A DNA stretch of 64,000 bases from Achromobacter xylosoxidans (GCF_014490035.1 NZ_CP061008.1:3534001-3598000), one strand, 5' to 3'. Counted from the stretch's first letter, positions 17,325-27,593 are shown. The notes: generated by a model not told the origin, from the sequence alone. Translations and numbers: made by a program.

Positions 17325-18533
17325 ATGTCTCGGAGACTATTGCTCGCCCTGCCCGTCCTGGCGCTGGCCTTGTACAGCGCCGCCGCGGCAGCGGCGCCGG
17401 CGCCCGATGTCCTGCTGGGCGCGTCCGTGCAACTGACCGGCCCCGTCGCCAACACCGGCCGCTACTACCGCGATGCCTACCAGATGGCGGTGGACCAGAT
17501 CAACGCCGCCGGCGGCGTGAAGATCGGCGGCGAAACGCGCAAGCTGGCGCTCAAGATCTACGACAACCAGTCGGACGTCAATCTGAGCGTGCGGCAGTAC
17601 ACGCAACTCGTCACGCAGGACAAGGCCAATCTGTTGCTGGGTCCCTTCGCCAGCAATTTCGCGCTGGCCGACTCGGCGGTGTCGGAAAAGTACAAGGTGC
17701 CCATGGTCCAGGGCGGCGGCGCCTCGGATCAGATTTTCTCGCGCAAATTCAAGTACATCTTCGGCACGCTGGCGCCGGCCAGCAACTACTTCGGCAGCAC
17801 CGTGGAAATGCTGAAGATGCTCAAGCCCGCGCCGGCCAGCGTGGCCTTGCTGTATGCGGATGACGCCTTCGACGTCTCGGTGGCCGAGGGCACCCGCCCG
17901 TTGCTGAAATCCGCGGGCCTGCCCATCGCCATGGACGAGCGCTACAGCACCAACGCCACCGACTTCAACTCGCTGCTGTCGCAGATCAAGAGCAAGAACG
18001 TGGATGCGGTGCTGGTGGCCGGACACGAAACCGAGATCCTGAATTTCGTGCGCCAGGCCAAGAGCCTGGCCGTCGCGCCCAAGATGTATTCCTTCACCGT
18101 GGGCGTGCCGTCGGAGGATTTCCGCAAGGCGCTGGGCCGCGACGCGGATTACGCCTTTGGCATGACGGCATGGCTGCCTTCGGCGGCCTTGAAGGACCGC
18201 TGGTTCGGCGACGCGGAGCAGTTCGCCCGCGCCTACAAGGCCAAGTTCGGCTATGACCCGGACTATCACGCGGCGTCCGGCGTGGCCGACGTCGAAGCGC
18301 TGGTCTACGCCATGGAAAGCGCCGGCAGCGCCAATCCGCAAAAGGTGCGCGACGCCTTGGCCAAGATCAGGTTCGACAGCCTGTACGGCCCGGTCGCCTT
18401 CAACGCCCAGGGGCAGATCGACCTGCCTCAGGTGGTGATCCAGGTGCAGGATGACCGCTTGGCCGAGATCTACGGCGCCAAGGGCTTCATCACGCAGCCC
18501 AAGTATCCGATGCCAGCCTGGAACGCGCGCTAG
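17325..18533 (+). CDS. Branched-chain amino acid-type ABC transporter substrate-binding protein
   Basis: A 402-residue periplasmic binding protein of the LivK/Peripla_BP_6 family. AGGAG precedes the ATG at 17325. It has a signal peptide (about residues 1-24, cleavage near AAAAAPA) and starts the mature chain with [36 protein letters not shown]. The family hallmarks [29 protein letters not shown] and [15 protein letters not shown] follow. It is the first gene of a complete liv-type operon and delivers the ligand to the two permeases. Liv receptors of Burkholderiales bind many things besides leucine, such as aromatic acids, amides and urea, so the substrate is left open. Confidence 0.92.
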   Translation: MSRRLLLALPVLALALYSAAAAAAPAPDVLLGASVQLTGPVANTGRYYRDAYQMAVDQINAAGGVKIGGETRKLALKIYDNQSDVNLSVRQYTQLVTQDKANLLLGPFASNFALADSAVSEKYKVPMVQGGGASDQIFSRKFKYIFGTLAPASNYFGSTVEMLKMLKPAPASVALLYADDAFDVSVAEGTRPLLKSAGLPIAMDERYSTNATDFNSLLSQIKSKNVDAVLVAGHETEILNFVRQAKSLAVAPKMYSFTVGVPSEDFRKALGRDADYAFGMTAWLPSAALKDRWFGDAEQFARAYKAKFGYDPDYHAASGVADVEALVYAMESAGSANPQKVRDALAKIRFDSLYGPVAFNAQGQIDLPQVVIQVQDDRLAEIYGAKGFITQPKYPMPAWNAR

Positions 18534-18551
18534 GACCGGCGGGAGGACACG

Positions 18552-19415
18552 ATGGATCTGCTCGCGCAAATCCTCGTCAACGGCATACTGCTCGGCGGGC
18601 TGTATGCCGTGATGGCGCAAGGCCTGGCGCTGGTCTGGGGGGTGCTGAACATCGTCAACCTGGCGCACGGCGCGTTCATCATGCTGGGCGCGTACGCGTC
18701 CTGGTATCTGTACAACGACGCGGGCGTCGATCCCTTCCTGGGCCTGCCCTTGACGGCGGCGGCGATGTTCCTGCTGGGCTACGCCTTGCAGCGCGGGTTG
18801 CTCAATCTGGTGGTGCGCGCGCCCATGTTCAACACCCTGCTCATCACCTTCGGTCTGGAGGTCGTGCTGACCTATCTGGCGCAGCTGGCGTTCTCGGCCG
18901 ACTTCCGCACCATCAACCCGCCTTATGCCGGCGACAGCTATGCGCTGGGTCCCGTCACGCTGCCCATGGCGCGGCTGGCCGCCTTTGGTGTGGCGCTGGC
19001 CATCACGCTGGGCATGTGGCTGTTCCTGCTGCACAGCCGCCTGGGCCGCGCGATCCGCGCCACCGCGCAGAATCTGGTCGCCGCCAGGCTCTATGGCGTG
19101 GAGCCGCGCCACCTGTACGCGGTGACGTTCGGCCTGGGCCTGGCGTTGGCAGGCGCGGCCGGCGGCCTGTACGGCACGGTCTCGCAGATCAATCCGTACA
19201 TCGGCGCCACGCTGACCGCGAAGTGCTTCGCCATTTCCATCATCGGCGGACTGGACAATCCGCTGGGCGTGATGGTGGGCGGCCTGTTCCTGGGCATCGT
19301 CGAATCGCTGACCACGCTGTACGTGGGACCGACCTACGCCGATGTGGCCAGCTTCGGCATCCTGGTGCTGGTGCTGCTGGTCAAGCCCAGCGGCCTGTTG
19401 GGCAGAGCGGCATGA
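18552..19415 (+). CDS. livH: Branched-chain amino acid-type ABC transporter permease LivH
   Basis: A 287-residue integral membrane protein with about eight hydrophobic segments. It begins MDLLAQILVNGILLGGLYAVMAQGLALVWGVLNIVNLAHGAFIMLGAY, the canonical LivH N-terminus. The cytoplasmic EAA-like coupling region is seen at AIRATAQNLVAARLYGV, and AGAAGGLYG with ISIIGGLDNPLGVMVGGL at the C-terminal side. A GGGAGG site precedes the ATG. It starts 18 bases after the receptor gene and overlaps livM by four bases. It forms the heteromeric channel with LivM. Confidence 0.95.
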   Translation: MDLLAQILVNGILLGGLYAVMAQGLALVWGVLNIVNLAHGAFIMLGAYASWYLYNDAGVDPFLGLPLTAAAMFLLGYALQRGLLNLVVRAPMFNTLLITFGLEVVLTYLAQLAFSADFRTINPPYAGDSYALGPVTLPMARLAAFGVALAITLGMWLFLLHSRLGRAIRATAQNLVAARLYGVEPRHLYAVTFGLGLALAGAAGGLYGTVSQINPYIGATLTAKCFAISIIGGLDNPLGVMVGGLFLGIVESLTTLYVGPTYADVASFGILVLVLLVKPSGLLGRAA

Positions 19416-20355
19416 AGACGCCGCGCGTACTGCTGGCATTGATGGCGCTGGCCGTGCTGGCAGGCGTGCCCTGGTATGGCTCCGACGTGCTGGTGCAGTT
19501 CGGCATCAACACGCTGTTGCTGGCGGTGCTGGCCCAGGGCTGGAACATCATCGGCGGATACGCCGGCTATGCGTCCTTCGGCAATTCTGTCTTCTATGGA
19601 TTGGGCAGCTACGGCGTGGCCATCGCCATGGCGCAGTGGGAACTGCCATTCGCCGCGGGGCTGGCGCTGGGCGTCGTGCTGGCCCTGGTCTTCGCGGTGC
19701 TGCTGGGCATGCCGGTGCTGAGGCTGCGCGGCCATTACTTCGCCATCGCCACCCTGGCGCTGGCGCAGGTCATGACGGCCATCGTCTCCAACATCGGGCT
19801 GGCCGGGCAGAACATCGGACTGGTGCTGCCGCCGCTGAACAACGACCCGCTGTTCTACGAACTGGCCCTGGGCCTGCTGACGCTGGCCACGCTTACCGTC
19901 GCCTGGCTCACGCGCAGCCGCTTCGGCTTCGGCCTAATCGCGATTCGCGAAAACGAGGAAGGCGCGGCCGTCATGGGCGTGAACACGACGCTGTACAAGG
20001 TGACGGCGTTTGCCATCTCGGGGGTGTTCAGCGCCCTGGCCGGCGGCATCCATGCCTACTGGATAACCTTCCTCGATCCTGAAAGCGCCTTCGACATCAG
20101 CCTGAACGTGAAGATGATCATCATGGCCGTGTTCGGCGGCGCGGGCACCGTGCTCGGCCCGGTGGTGGGCGCGTTCTCGCTGTCGGCCATATCGGAACTG
20201 CTGTCCAGCGAGATCACCAGCGTGGCGGGGCTGTTCTACGGCGCGGTAATCGTCGCGGCGGTAGTGCTGATGCCGCGCGGTCTGGCCGACCTGCTGCGGC
20301 GCGCGCGCAAGTCGGGCTGGCGCTATTTCGCCGACAACATACGGGCGCACCGGCT

Positions 20356-20359
<4 letters not shown>
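19412..20359 (+). CDS. livM: Branched-chain amino acid-type ABC transporter permease LivM
   Basis: About 315 residues. The start ATG at 19412 overlaps the livH stop as ATGA; the open frame extends upstream inside livH but that is not coding. Hydrophobic segments run throughout. Hallmarks are VLAQGWNIIGGYAGYASFGNSVFYGLGSY, LRLRGHYFAIATLALAQ, AIRENEEGAAVMGVNTTLYKV (coupling loop) and GGAGTVLGPVVGAF. It partners LivH. The end overlaps livG by four bases, showing a tightly coupled operon. Confidence 0.95.
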
Positions 20360-21086
<727 letters not shown>

Positions 21087-21090
<4 letters not shown>

Positions 21091-21809
21091 ACGACGCCGC
21101 CGCCCCGCTGCTGAAGGTGGAAGGGCTGAGCGCCGGCTATGGCGAACTACCGGTGCTGCAGGACATTGCGCTCGAGGTCCGCCGCGCCGAGATCGTGGCG
21201 CTGGTGGGCAGCAATGGCGCGGGCAAGACCACCCTGCTGCGGGCGCTGTCGCGGGTGCTGCCCTGCACCGGCAGCATCGTGATGGACGGCCGCCAGCTGT
21301 CGCGCGCCACGCCGGACGAGGCCTTCGCCAGCGGCATGGTGCAGGTGCCCGAGGGACGCCAGCTGTTCGACCGCATGACCGTGCAGGACAACCTGCTCAT
21401 GGGCGCCTACCGCCGCCGCGGCAAGGCGGCCGTCGCGCGCGACCTGGACCGCGTCTACGGCTACTTTCCGCGGCTATCCGAGCGCCGCCGCCAGCTCGCC
21501 GGCAGCATGTCCGGCGGCGAACAGCAGATGTGCGCCATGGCGCGCGCGCTGATGGCCGCGCCCGCGCTGATGATGATCGACGAAATGAGCCTGGGCCTGG
21601 CGCCGGTGGTGGTCGAGCAGTTGATGGAGGTGTTGGCCGGCATACGCCAGGAAGGCGTCACGGTGCTGCTGGTGGAGCAGGACATCCACCTGGCGCTGAC
21701 GGGTGCCGACCGCGGCTATGTCATGGAAACCGGCCGCATCGCGCTTTCCGGTCCGGCGCAATCGCTGCTGTCCGATCCCAAGGTTCGGCAAGCCTATCTG
21801 GGAATCTGA
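21087..21809 (+). CDS. livF: Branched-chain amino acid-type ABC transporter ATP-binding protein LivF
   Basis: A 240-residue ATPase with Walker A GSNGAGKTT, Q-loop region VQVPEGRQLFDRMTV, signature MSGGEQQMCAMARAL, Walker B LMMIDEMSLGLAP and switch VLLVEQDIHLAL. These are canonical LivF features. It is the last gene of the five-gene importer operon. No clear terminator is visible in the 144 bases before the next gene, so some read-through into the small exported-protein gene is possible. Confidence 0.95.
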
Positions 21810-21953
21810 ACCGGTCCGCCGCGCCTCTTGCGCCGGCCTGCTTTCGAGCCTACATTGATTGTTGTCGCCCGCCGCCCGGCCCTTGCAAGCGCGCGGCGCG
21901 TATGGCGTCACTGGGTTGTTTTTCTGTCTTTTGTTCCTCCAAGGAGCGATGCG

Positions 21954-22361
21954 ATGAAAGTGAAACACCTGTTAGGTCCTGTAGCGCTCGCGCTGTCGTT
22001 GCTGGTCGCCGCGCCGGTGACGGCGGCGCCTTCCGATCCAGCGCCCATCGTCACCGGGAAGCAATGGACGGAGTCCGACACAAATCTGAAGAAGGCCTAC
22101 CTGCTGGGCATGGCGAACCTCATCCAAGTGGAGCAAGCCTATCAGCAGCGCCGCGCGCCGGCCGACAACCAGACGCTGATCCCGCGCTTTGCCAAGGGTT
22201 TGCAGAGTCATACGCTCGATTCGGTGCGCGAACGGCTGGATAGCTGGTACGCCGCCAATCCGACCCGGATGGACCGCCCCGTGGTCGAAACGCTCTGGTT
22301 CGAAATCGTCGCGCCCGCGGCGCCGGCCACCCCCGCCGCTCCCGCCAAGCGCGCCCGCTAG
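21954..22361 (+). CDS. Small exported protein of unknown function
   Basis: About 135 residues. The ATG at 21954 has AAGGAG just upstream; the longer in-frame opening starts without such a site. There is a signal peptide (MKVKHLL, hydrophobic core, APVTAAPSDP). The mature part is mostly helical in look, with KQWTESDTNLKKAYLLGMANLIQVEQAY and a Trp/Tyr-containing WYAANPTRMD segment, and ends in an Ala/Pro-rich basic tail. I do not recognise the family. It is followed nine bases later by a glycine-zipper lipoprotein gene, and both are probably envelope components expressed together. Confidence 0.7.
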   Translation: MKVKHLLGPVALALSLLVAAPVTAAPSDPAPIVTGKQWTESDTNLKKAYLLGMANLIQVEQAYQQRRAPADNQTLIPRFAKGLQSHTLDSVRERLDSWYAANPTRMDRPVVETLWFEIVAPAAPATPAAPAKRAR

Positions 22362-22370
22362 GAGTCAGCC

Positions 22371-22592
22371 ATGAAAGTCATCCGATCGATTGCCATAGGC
22401 CTCATGATGGGGTCGCTGGTTGCCTGCACCAACATGAGTTCCAAGCAGCAAGGCACGCTGTCGGGCGCGGCCATCGGCGCGGCCGCCGGCGCGGGCATTG
22501 CCGCCATCGCGGGCGGCAGCGGCTGGACCGGGGCCGCCATCGGCGCCGCCGCCGGCGGCATCGCCGGCAACATCTACGGCGACAAGCACTAA
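22371..22592 (+). CDS. Glycine-zipper small lipoprotein
   Basis: A 73-residue protein. The signal ends in SLVAC with a lipobox Cys at position 19. The rest carries repeated small-residue runs (SGAAIGAAAGAGIAAIAGG, then GAAIGAAAGGIAGNIYG) typical of glycine-zipper proteins related to the 17-kDa antigen/YMGG families. Such proteins insert or oligomerise in the outer membrane, and some are stress-inducible. An AGGAG lies before the ATG. It ends just before a strong palindromic terminator. Confidence 0.8.
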   Translation: MKVIRSIAIGLMMGSLVACTNMSSKQQGTLSGAAIGAAAGAGIAAIAGGSGWTGAAIGAAAGGIAGNIYGDKH

Positions 22593-22615
22593 GCCTGCGC
22601 CCTTGCGCAATGGCC

Positions 22616-22639
22616 AGTCCCGGGCCGCGGCCCGGGACT
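22616..22639. terminator. Bidirectional terminator palindrome
   Basis: A perfect 24-bp palindrome with 12-bp half AGTCCCGGGCCG. It is placed 24 bases after the lipoprotein stop and five bases past the stop of the convergent SDR gene. It can fold as a very GC-rich hairpin for either transcript, although T tracts are short or absent. Confidence 0.6.
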
Positions 22640-22643
22640 GTCG

Positions 22644-23474
22644 CTACAGATTGCCGGTGGACTTGCCGATCCGCCAGTACACCCCTCCTCCCGTCATGCC
22701 GCCGTCGACCGGCAGGTCCGCGCCGGTGATGAACGAAGCCTCCGGTCCCAACAGGAACATCACCGCCGCCGCGATCTCGTCGGCATCCGCGCCGCGCGAC
22801 AGCGGCGTGGCGTCGCGGTTGCCTTCATAGAACAGGCGCGCCCGGCCTGCGTCATGCACGGCATTGGGCTGCATGATCATGGGTGTTTCCACCAAACCCG
22901 GACATACCGTGTTGACGCGTATGCCGCGCCCGGCCAGTTCCAGCGACGCCGCCCGCGTCAGGCCGCGCAAGGCCCACTTGCTGGCGGTGTAGGCCGCGCT
23001 GAAGTAGCCGGTGAGTCCGGCCGTCGAAGATGTATTGACGATGGCCGCGCCCTGCGGCATCAGCGCGGCCAGGTTGCGGATAGCGAGGAACGGCCCGTCC
23101 AGATTGATGTCCAGCAGCCGCCGCCATTCCGCGTGCGTGGTCTCGGTCACGGTCTTGCGCAGGGTCACGCCGGCGTTGTTGACCAGGCCGTAGAGCGGCA
23201 CGCCCCCCTGCGAAATCTCGTCCGCCAACGCCAGCCAATCGGACTCGCGGGCCACGTCCGCCACCCGGATGCGCAGCCGTTCGGCATCCGCGCCCGCCGC
23301 CGCGCGCAAGTCCGTCCAGGTCGCGTCGCCTTCGGGCAAGACGTCCAGCGCGTAGACGGTCGCGCCGGCCTGCAGCAAGCGCAACGCCTCGGCCGCGCCC
23401 TGCCCTCTGGCCGCGCCCGTCACCACGGCCGCCTTGCCGTTCCACCACGACGCCAGATCTTTGCCGTCGCTCAT
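22644..23474 (-). CDS. Short-chain dehydrogenase/reductase (SDR) 1
   Basis: A 276-residue classical SDR. The cofactor motif is TGAARGQG near residue 19, followed by VNNAG and the active-site Ser in NTSSTAG. The catalytic pair is YTASK, then VNTVCPGLVETPM. The C-terminus runs ITGADLPVDGGMTGGG. An acidic residue at the end of beta-2 (ALDV) suggests NAD(H) preference. The ATG at 23474 overlaps the upstream SDR stop by four bases. Two SDRs, an MFS symporter and a hydrolase make one operon, probably oxidising a hydroxylated catabolite step by step. Confidence 0.9.
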   Translation of the reverse strand: MSDGKDLASWWNGKAAVVTGAARGQGAAEALRLLQAGATVYALDVLPEGDATWTDLRAAAGADAERLRIRVADVARESDWLALADEISQGGVPLYGLVNNAGVTLRKTVTETTHAEWRRLLDINLDGPFLAIRNLAALMPQGAAIVNTSSTAGLTGYFSAAYTASKWALRGLTRAASLELAGRGIRVNTVCPGLVETPMIMQPNAVHDAGRARLFYEGNRDATPLSRGADADEIAAAVMFLLGPEASFITGADLPVDGGMTGGGVYWRIGKSTGNL

Positions 23475-24211
23475 GTCTTGGAGACTCCGCCGTCGACCAT
23501 CAGCACGTGGCCGGTGACATAGGCGGATGCCTGCGAGGCCAGGTACAGCGCCGCGTCGGCGATCTCGGACGGCTGGCCCACGCGCCGCGCCGGCAGCCGC
23601 TCGACGTATTCGGCATAGGTGGCGGCATCGGCGTGCATCCAGCTGCTCATCGGCGTTTCAATGAAACCGGGCGCGATGGCGTTGACGCGCAGCCCCTTGG
23701 GGCTCCACTCCAGCGCCAGGCATTGGGTCAGATGGGCCACGCCGGCCTTGGCCGCCGCGTAGTCGGCGCAATTCGGGCGCGGCTTGACGCCGGCATAGCT
23801 GGACAGGTTGATGATGGCGCCGCTGCCTTGCGCAATCATGTGCCGCGCGGCCGCCTGGGCGCCGAAGAACGTGCCTTTCAGGTTGATGTCCATGGTGCGT
23901 TGCCAGGCGGCTTCGTCCAGGTCCAGGGCGGGCATGCGCGCCATGAAGCCGGCATTGTTGACCCACACGTCCAGCGCGCCGTACCGCGCGGCCACCGCGT
24001 CGGCCAGCTCGCGCACCGCCTGCGCTTGCGTGACGTCCAGCTGGCGGCAATCCGCGTCCACGCCCGACAGCGCCTCAAGGTCCAGGTCGGTGGCGACCAC
24101 GGTCGCGCCCTGCTGGCGGAACGCCGCCGCCATGGCGCGACCGATACCGCCCCCGGCGCCCGTGACGACCGCGATTTTCCCTGCCAGATCCGGATAGTTC
24201 ATTTTGCTCAT
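23471..24211 (-). CDS. Short-chain dehydrogenase/reductase (SDR) 2
   Basis: About 246 residues from MSKMNYPDLAG; the frame is open further upstream but overlaps the transporter gene. Features are TGAGGGIGRAMA, ATDLDLEAL (acidic end of beta-2, NAD preference), VNNAGF, the Ser in NLSSYAG, the YAAAK catalytic pair, VNAIAPGFIETPM and the C-terminal VTGHVLMVDGGV. It resembles gluconate-5- or 3-oxoacyl-ACP-reductase-like SDRs, which does not fix the substrate. It starts 22 bases after the transporter gene and is coupled to the next SDR. Confidence 0.9.
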   Translation of the reverse strand: MSKMNYPDLAGKIAVVTGAGGGIGRAMAAAFRQQGATVVATDLDLEALSGVDADCRQLDVTQAQAVRELADAVAARYGALDVWVNNAGFMARMPALDLDEAAWQRTMDINLKGTFFGAQAAARHMIAQGSGAIINLSSYAGVKPRPNCADYAAAKAGVAHLTQCLALEWSPKGLRVNAIAPGFIETPMSSWMHADAATYAEYVERLPARRVGQPSEIADAALYLASQASAYVTGHVLMVDGGVSKT

Positions 24212-24233
24212 GTGATGATGGAAAGATTGAAGT

Positions 24234-25580
24234 TCAGTTGAATGCCGCGCGCTTGGCGGCCTTGTTGGCGGCATTGCCGGATTCATCGCCCGGCAACCGG
24301 ATGTCGTTGAGGTCCATGCCCGCGGTTTCCTTGATGAGGAAGGCGCCGGCAAAGGCCATCAGCCCCAACGCCCCCACATAGGCCGTGTAGACCCATTCCA
24401 GCCCCTGGGCGCCCAGCCAGGCATTGATGTAGGGCGCGGTGCCGCCGAAGATCGCGACCGACAGCGAAGAGATGAAGCCCACCCCCATGGCGCGCGCGCC
24501 GGTAGGCACCTGCTCGGCCACCACGGCCGGGAAGATCGCCGCCAGCAGCGCCCAGACCAGCAGCCCTATCAGTTGGCCCACGAACAGCGTCCAGGGCTGG
24601 TCGGTCACGATGTGCGACACCGGAAACACCGCCAGCGCCACGCCCAGGCCAAAGGCCATCACGATGGGCTTGCGGCCGTAGCGGTCCGCCATCCAGCCGC
24701 AGACGGGCAGCCACAACAGGCACACCAGCTGCGCGATCAGGCTGGCCGTGTAGGCACCCGCCGGATCCATGCCCTTGGTCGCGATGGCCGTGGCCGGCGC
24801 GAAGGTGACCCAGGTGTAGTAAGTGGCGTTGGACGCCGCGGCGATCATCACGATGTTGCGCGCAATCTTCAAGGCCTGGCGCGCCGACACCTTCTGCGCG
24901 CCGCCCTGCTCCGCGCTGTGTTCGAAGACCTCGCTTTCGCTCGCGCTGCGGCGCAGGAACAGCGCGTAGACGCCCAACAGCGCCCCCACGCCAAAGCCCA
25001 CGCGCCAGCCCCAGGCTTCCATCGCGGGCTTGCCCAGCCAGGACGTCAGCAAGGCGGCCAGCGCGGTCGCGGCCATGACGCCGATGGTCACGCTGACGAA
25101 CACCGAACTCGACCACAGCCCGCGCCGCGCCGGCGGCGCGATTTCGGCAACATAGGTATAGGCCACGCCGGACTCGCCGCCATGCGCCAATCCCTGCATC
25201 AGGCGGCAAATGAAGAGCAATACCGAAGCCAGCACCCCGGCCTGCTCATAGGTGGGCAGCAGCGCGATCGCCAGGCTGGTCAAGGCCAGCAGGCACATGG
25301 TCAGGACCAGCGTGAACTTGCGGCCGTAGCGGTCGCCGATGCGGCCGAACAGCCAGCCGCCGATCGGCCGCGCCAGGAATCCCCCCGCGAACACGGCCAG
25401 CGTGGCCAGCAGCGCCGAGCCGCGGTCGGACGGGTCGAACAGGTTCATGGCCAGATAGGCCGAGAACGTGCCGTACAGGGTCCAGTCGAACCATTCCAGG
25501 GCATTGCCCACCGCCGCCGCGCGCAGCGAAGCCTGGCGGCGTTGGCGGTCCTGTGTCTCCATCATTATTGTCGTCGTCAT
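24234..25580 (-). CDS. MFS transporter, metabolite:H+ symporter (MHS) family
   Basis: A 448-residue protein with 12 predicted membrane segments. MHS-family signatures include GNALEWFDWTLYG at the first helix, RPIGGWLFGRIGDRYGRKFTLVLTM in loop 2-3, GLAHGGESGVAYTYVAEIAP, and WMADRYGRKPIVMAFGLG in the second half. Members such as ShiA, KgtP and PcaK-like carriers import shikimate, alpha-ketoglutarate or other organic acids with protons. It starts four bases after the hydrolase gene ends. It probably brings in the substrate processed by the flanking SDRs and hydrolase. Confidence 0.9.
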   Translation of the reverse strand: MTTTIMMETQDRQRRQASLRAAAVGNALEWFDWTLYGTFSAYLAMNLFDPSDRGSALLATLAVFAGGFLARPIGGWLFGRIGDRYGRKFTLVLTMCLLALTSLAIALLPTYEQAGVLASVLLFICRLMQGLAHGGESGVAYTYVAEIAPPARRGLWSSSVFVSVTIGVMAATALAALLTSWLGKPAMEAWGWRVGFGVGALLGVYALFLRRSASESEVFEHSAEQGGAQKVSARQALKIARNIVMIAAASNATYYTWVTFAPATAIATKGMDPAGAYTASLIAQLVCLLWLPVCGWMADRYGRKPIVMAFGLGVALAVFPVSHIVTDQPWTLFVGQLIGLLVWALLAAIFPAVVAEQVPTGARAMGVGFISSLSVAIFGGTAPYINAWLGAQGLEWVYTAYVGALGLMAFAGAFLIKETAGMDLNDIRLPGDESGNAANKAAKRAAFN

Positions 25581-25584
25581 GTTC

Positions 25585-26529
25585 TTATCCGTGCTGGTCT
25601 TGGCCGAGGTGCCGCGCGAACCAGTTGGCCGCGGCGCTGCTGGTGCGTTCGAAATGTTCCGTGTAGACCGAGTAATGGCCGCCGGGCAGCAGCAGCAATT
25701 CCTTGGGCTGATGGGCCGCGTTGAAAGCGTCCTGCTGCAGATCGGCAGGCGTCAGGCCGTCGCCGACGGCGACGATCATCAGGAGCGGCGTGGGCGCGAT
25801 GCGCCGCACATACATGCCGGGCTCATAGGCGCGGGCCAGTTCCAGTGACCGCAGCGTGACTTCATTGACCCAGCTCGGGCAGCGGCGCGCTTCGCCCGTC
25901 ATGTAGTTGTAGGAGTCCGGGCCCGGATACGCGACCGGCGCGTCGGGATCGGCATCGACCATGCGCAGCGTCGCCGGCGGCTGGCCCGCGTCGCGGGCCT
26001 CGCGGTCGGCTTCGAACGCGGCCTGCAGCGCCTGCGCCTTGTCGTAGCGCACGCGCCGTTGCGCCGCCGAGAACCCGCTGGTGGTGGGAACCTGGCTGAC
26101 CACGCACTTGACGCGCCGGTCGATGGCGGCAACCGTCAGCGCATGGCCGCCGCTGTAGCTGCTGCCCCAGATGCCGATACGCTCGCGGTCCACTTCCGGA
26201 CGCCGGCGCAGATAGGAAATCGCCGAGCGGAAGTCCTGGATCTGCCGCTGCGGATCGATCTCCTGGCGCGGCATGCCCTCGCTGCGGCCGAGATTGCGGA
26301 AGTCGAAGGTCAGCGCGGCCAGGCCGCGGGCCACCACCGCGGCCGCGTACTCTTCCAGGTCGCCCCCCGCGACCATGGACCAGCCGTGCGCGAGCGCGAC
26401 CGCGCCCACCGGGCCGCTGGCCTGCTCGGGCCGGTAGAAGGTGCCGCGGACCAGATCTCCTTCGACCAGGAATTCAATCGGCTCCGCCGATCCTTTTAGA
26501 CCTGTTCGTTCTGGCACAGATGAACTCAT
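25585..26529 (-). CDS. Alpha/beta hydrolase (S15/dienelactone-hydrolase-like)
   Basis: About 314 residues starting at MSSSVPERTG. The ATG at 26529 has AAGGAG seven bases upstream, preferred over one eight codons earlier. Residues near 110 read IGIWGSSYSGGHAL, a G-x-S-x-G nucleophile elbow (Ser in SYSGG). The acid region MIVAVGDGLTPADLQ and a His in LPGGHYSVY complete the triad. The N-terminus (VEGDLVRGTFYRPEQ, VALAHGWSM) fits the S15/acetyl-xylan-esterase-like hydrolases. It is the first gene of the four-gene operon, divergent from a LysR gene with a palindromic operator between. Confidence 0.85.
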   Translation of the reverse strand: MSSSVPERTGLKGSAEPIEFLVEGDLVRGTFYRPEQASGPVGAVALAHGWSMVAGGDLEEYAAAVVARGLAALTFDFRNLGRSEGMPRQEIDPQRQIQDFRSAISYLRRRPEVDRERIGIWGSSYSGGHALTVAAIDRRVKCVVSQVPTTSGFSAAQRRVRYDKAQALQAAFEADREARDAGQPPATLRMVDADPDAPVAYPGPDSYNYMTGEARRCPSWVNEVTLRSLELARAYEPGMYVRRIAPTPLLMIVAVGDGLTPADLQQDAFNAAHQPKELLLLPGGHYSVYTEHFERTSSAAANWFARHLGQDQHG

Positions 26530-26626
26530 GCCTGTCTCCTTATCGCCCATCAATGGGCTAAGCTTGTGTGAACAGGTCGAATTCTGCCCATCGGGCCTGG
26601 AGCGAACAAGCGCTATTATTCACGCC

Positions 26627-26649
26627 ATCAATCGTTAATTCCGATTGAT
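26627..26649. promoter_or_regulatory. Probable LysR-type operator
   Basis: ATCAATCG (26627-26634) and CGATTGAT (26642-26649) form a perfect 8-bp inverted repeat with a 7-base spacer. It lies between the divergent hydrolase operon and the LysR gene, 42 bases upstream of the LysR start. The dyad holds the T-N11-A arrangement usual for LysR regulators. Confidence 0.6.
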
Positions 26650-26690
26650 ATAAGAATGACCACTACGCGCGCGCAATGCGCCCCGAAGCC

Positions 26691-27593
26691 ATGGATCTAC
26701 GCCAATTCGATTGTTTTCTGGCCGTCGCCGACAAGCTGCATTTCGGCCGCGCGGCGGAAGCGCTGCACATGAGCCAGTCCTCCGTATCGGAAGCGGTCAA
26801 GGCGCTGGAAAAGACGCTGGGCGCCCCCTTGTTCGAACGCAGCAGCCGCCGGGTGGCGCTGACGCCGCTGGGCGTAACCCTGCAACTGGGCGCGGGACCC
26901 GCCGTGGTCATGCTGAAAGCCGCGCTGGACGACTGCAAGCGCCAGGCCGCGGGCAAGCCGCGCCATCTGCGCATCGGTTTCCTGGGCGGCGGCTTCTACG
27001 AGCTATACCGTCCGCTGGTCTCGGAGTTCAAGGCGGCGCATCCCAACGTGGAACTGGAGTTCGTGGAACTGACCTATGTCACCCACTACGCGGCGGTCGC
27101 GGACGGCTCGGTCGACATCGCGTTCTGCCGTCTGCCGCTGGGCGCGGACGGCCTGTGCCATGGGCCCATCGTGCTGCGGGACCAGCGCATGCTGTGCGTC
27201 CCGCTGGATCATCCGTTTGCCGAGGCGACCCTGCTGGACCCCGAGCTGCTGGCCGAGGAACGGCTGGTGCGCATGGTGCCGGGATCGGTCAACCAGGAAT
27301 GGCAGGACTATCACTTTCCGCGCCATACGCCCAAGGGCAAGCCCATCGGCGACGGCCCGGTGGTGCGCACGATCCGCGAAGGCATTGCGGCGGTGAACAC
27401 GCGCGTAGGCCTGCTGATGCTGACCAAGCGCGCCGCCAGTTACTACGCGACGCCAGAGATCGCCTTCGTGGAGATAGACCTGCCCGCCATGCCCTCGGCC
27501 CTGGTCAGGCGGGTGGACGACCACCGGCCCATCCTTCAGGACCTGGAAGCCTTGCTGCTGCGCATCGCAGAGCGGCATGGCGTGGCGGCCTGA
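26691..27593 (+). CDS. LysR family transcriptional regulator 1
   Basis: About 300 residues from MDLRQFDCFLAVADKLHFGRAAEALHMSQSSVSEAVKALEKTLG. The winged HTH occupies residues 1-60. The effector domain follows (PRHLRIGFLGGGFYELYRPLV, then a periplasmic-binding-protein fold). The ATG at 26691 gives the standard LysR N-terminus; an ATG five codons upstream is possible. It faces the hydrolase-MFS-SDR-SDR operon across an intergenic palindrome. It probably activates that operon with a pathway intermediate as co-inducer and represses its own gene. Confidence 0.92.
   Translation: MDLRQFDCFLAVADKLHFGRAAEALHMSQSSVSEAVKALEKTLGAPLFERSSRRVALTPLGVTLQLGAGPAVVMLKAALDDCKRQAAGKPRHLRIGFLGGGFYELYRPLVSEFKAAHPNVELEFVELTYVTHYAAVADGSVDIAFCRLPLGADGLCHGPIVLRDQRMLCVPLDHPFAEATLLDPELLAEERLVRMVPGSVNQEWQDYHFPRHTPKGKPIGDGPVVRTIREGIAAVNTRVGLLMLTKRAASYYATPEIAFVEIDLPAMPSALVRRVDDHRPILQDLEALLLRIAERHGVAA

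Noticed and set aside
17337..19439. 700-codon minus-strand open frame across the Liv receptor and permease genes
   Set aside because: It spans two real genes and their junction, with low-complexity Gln/His/Arg content, i.e. an antisense shadow.
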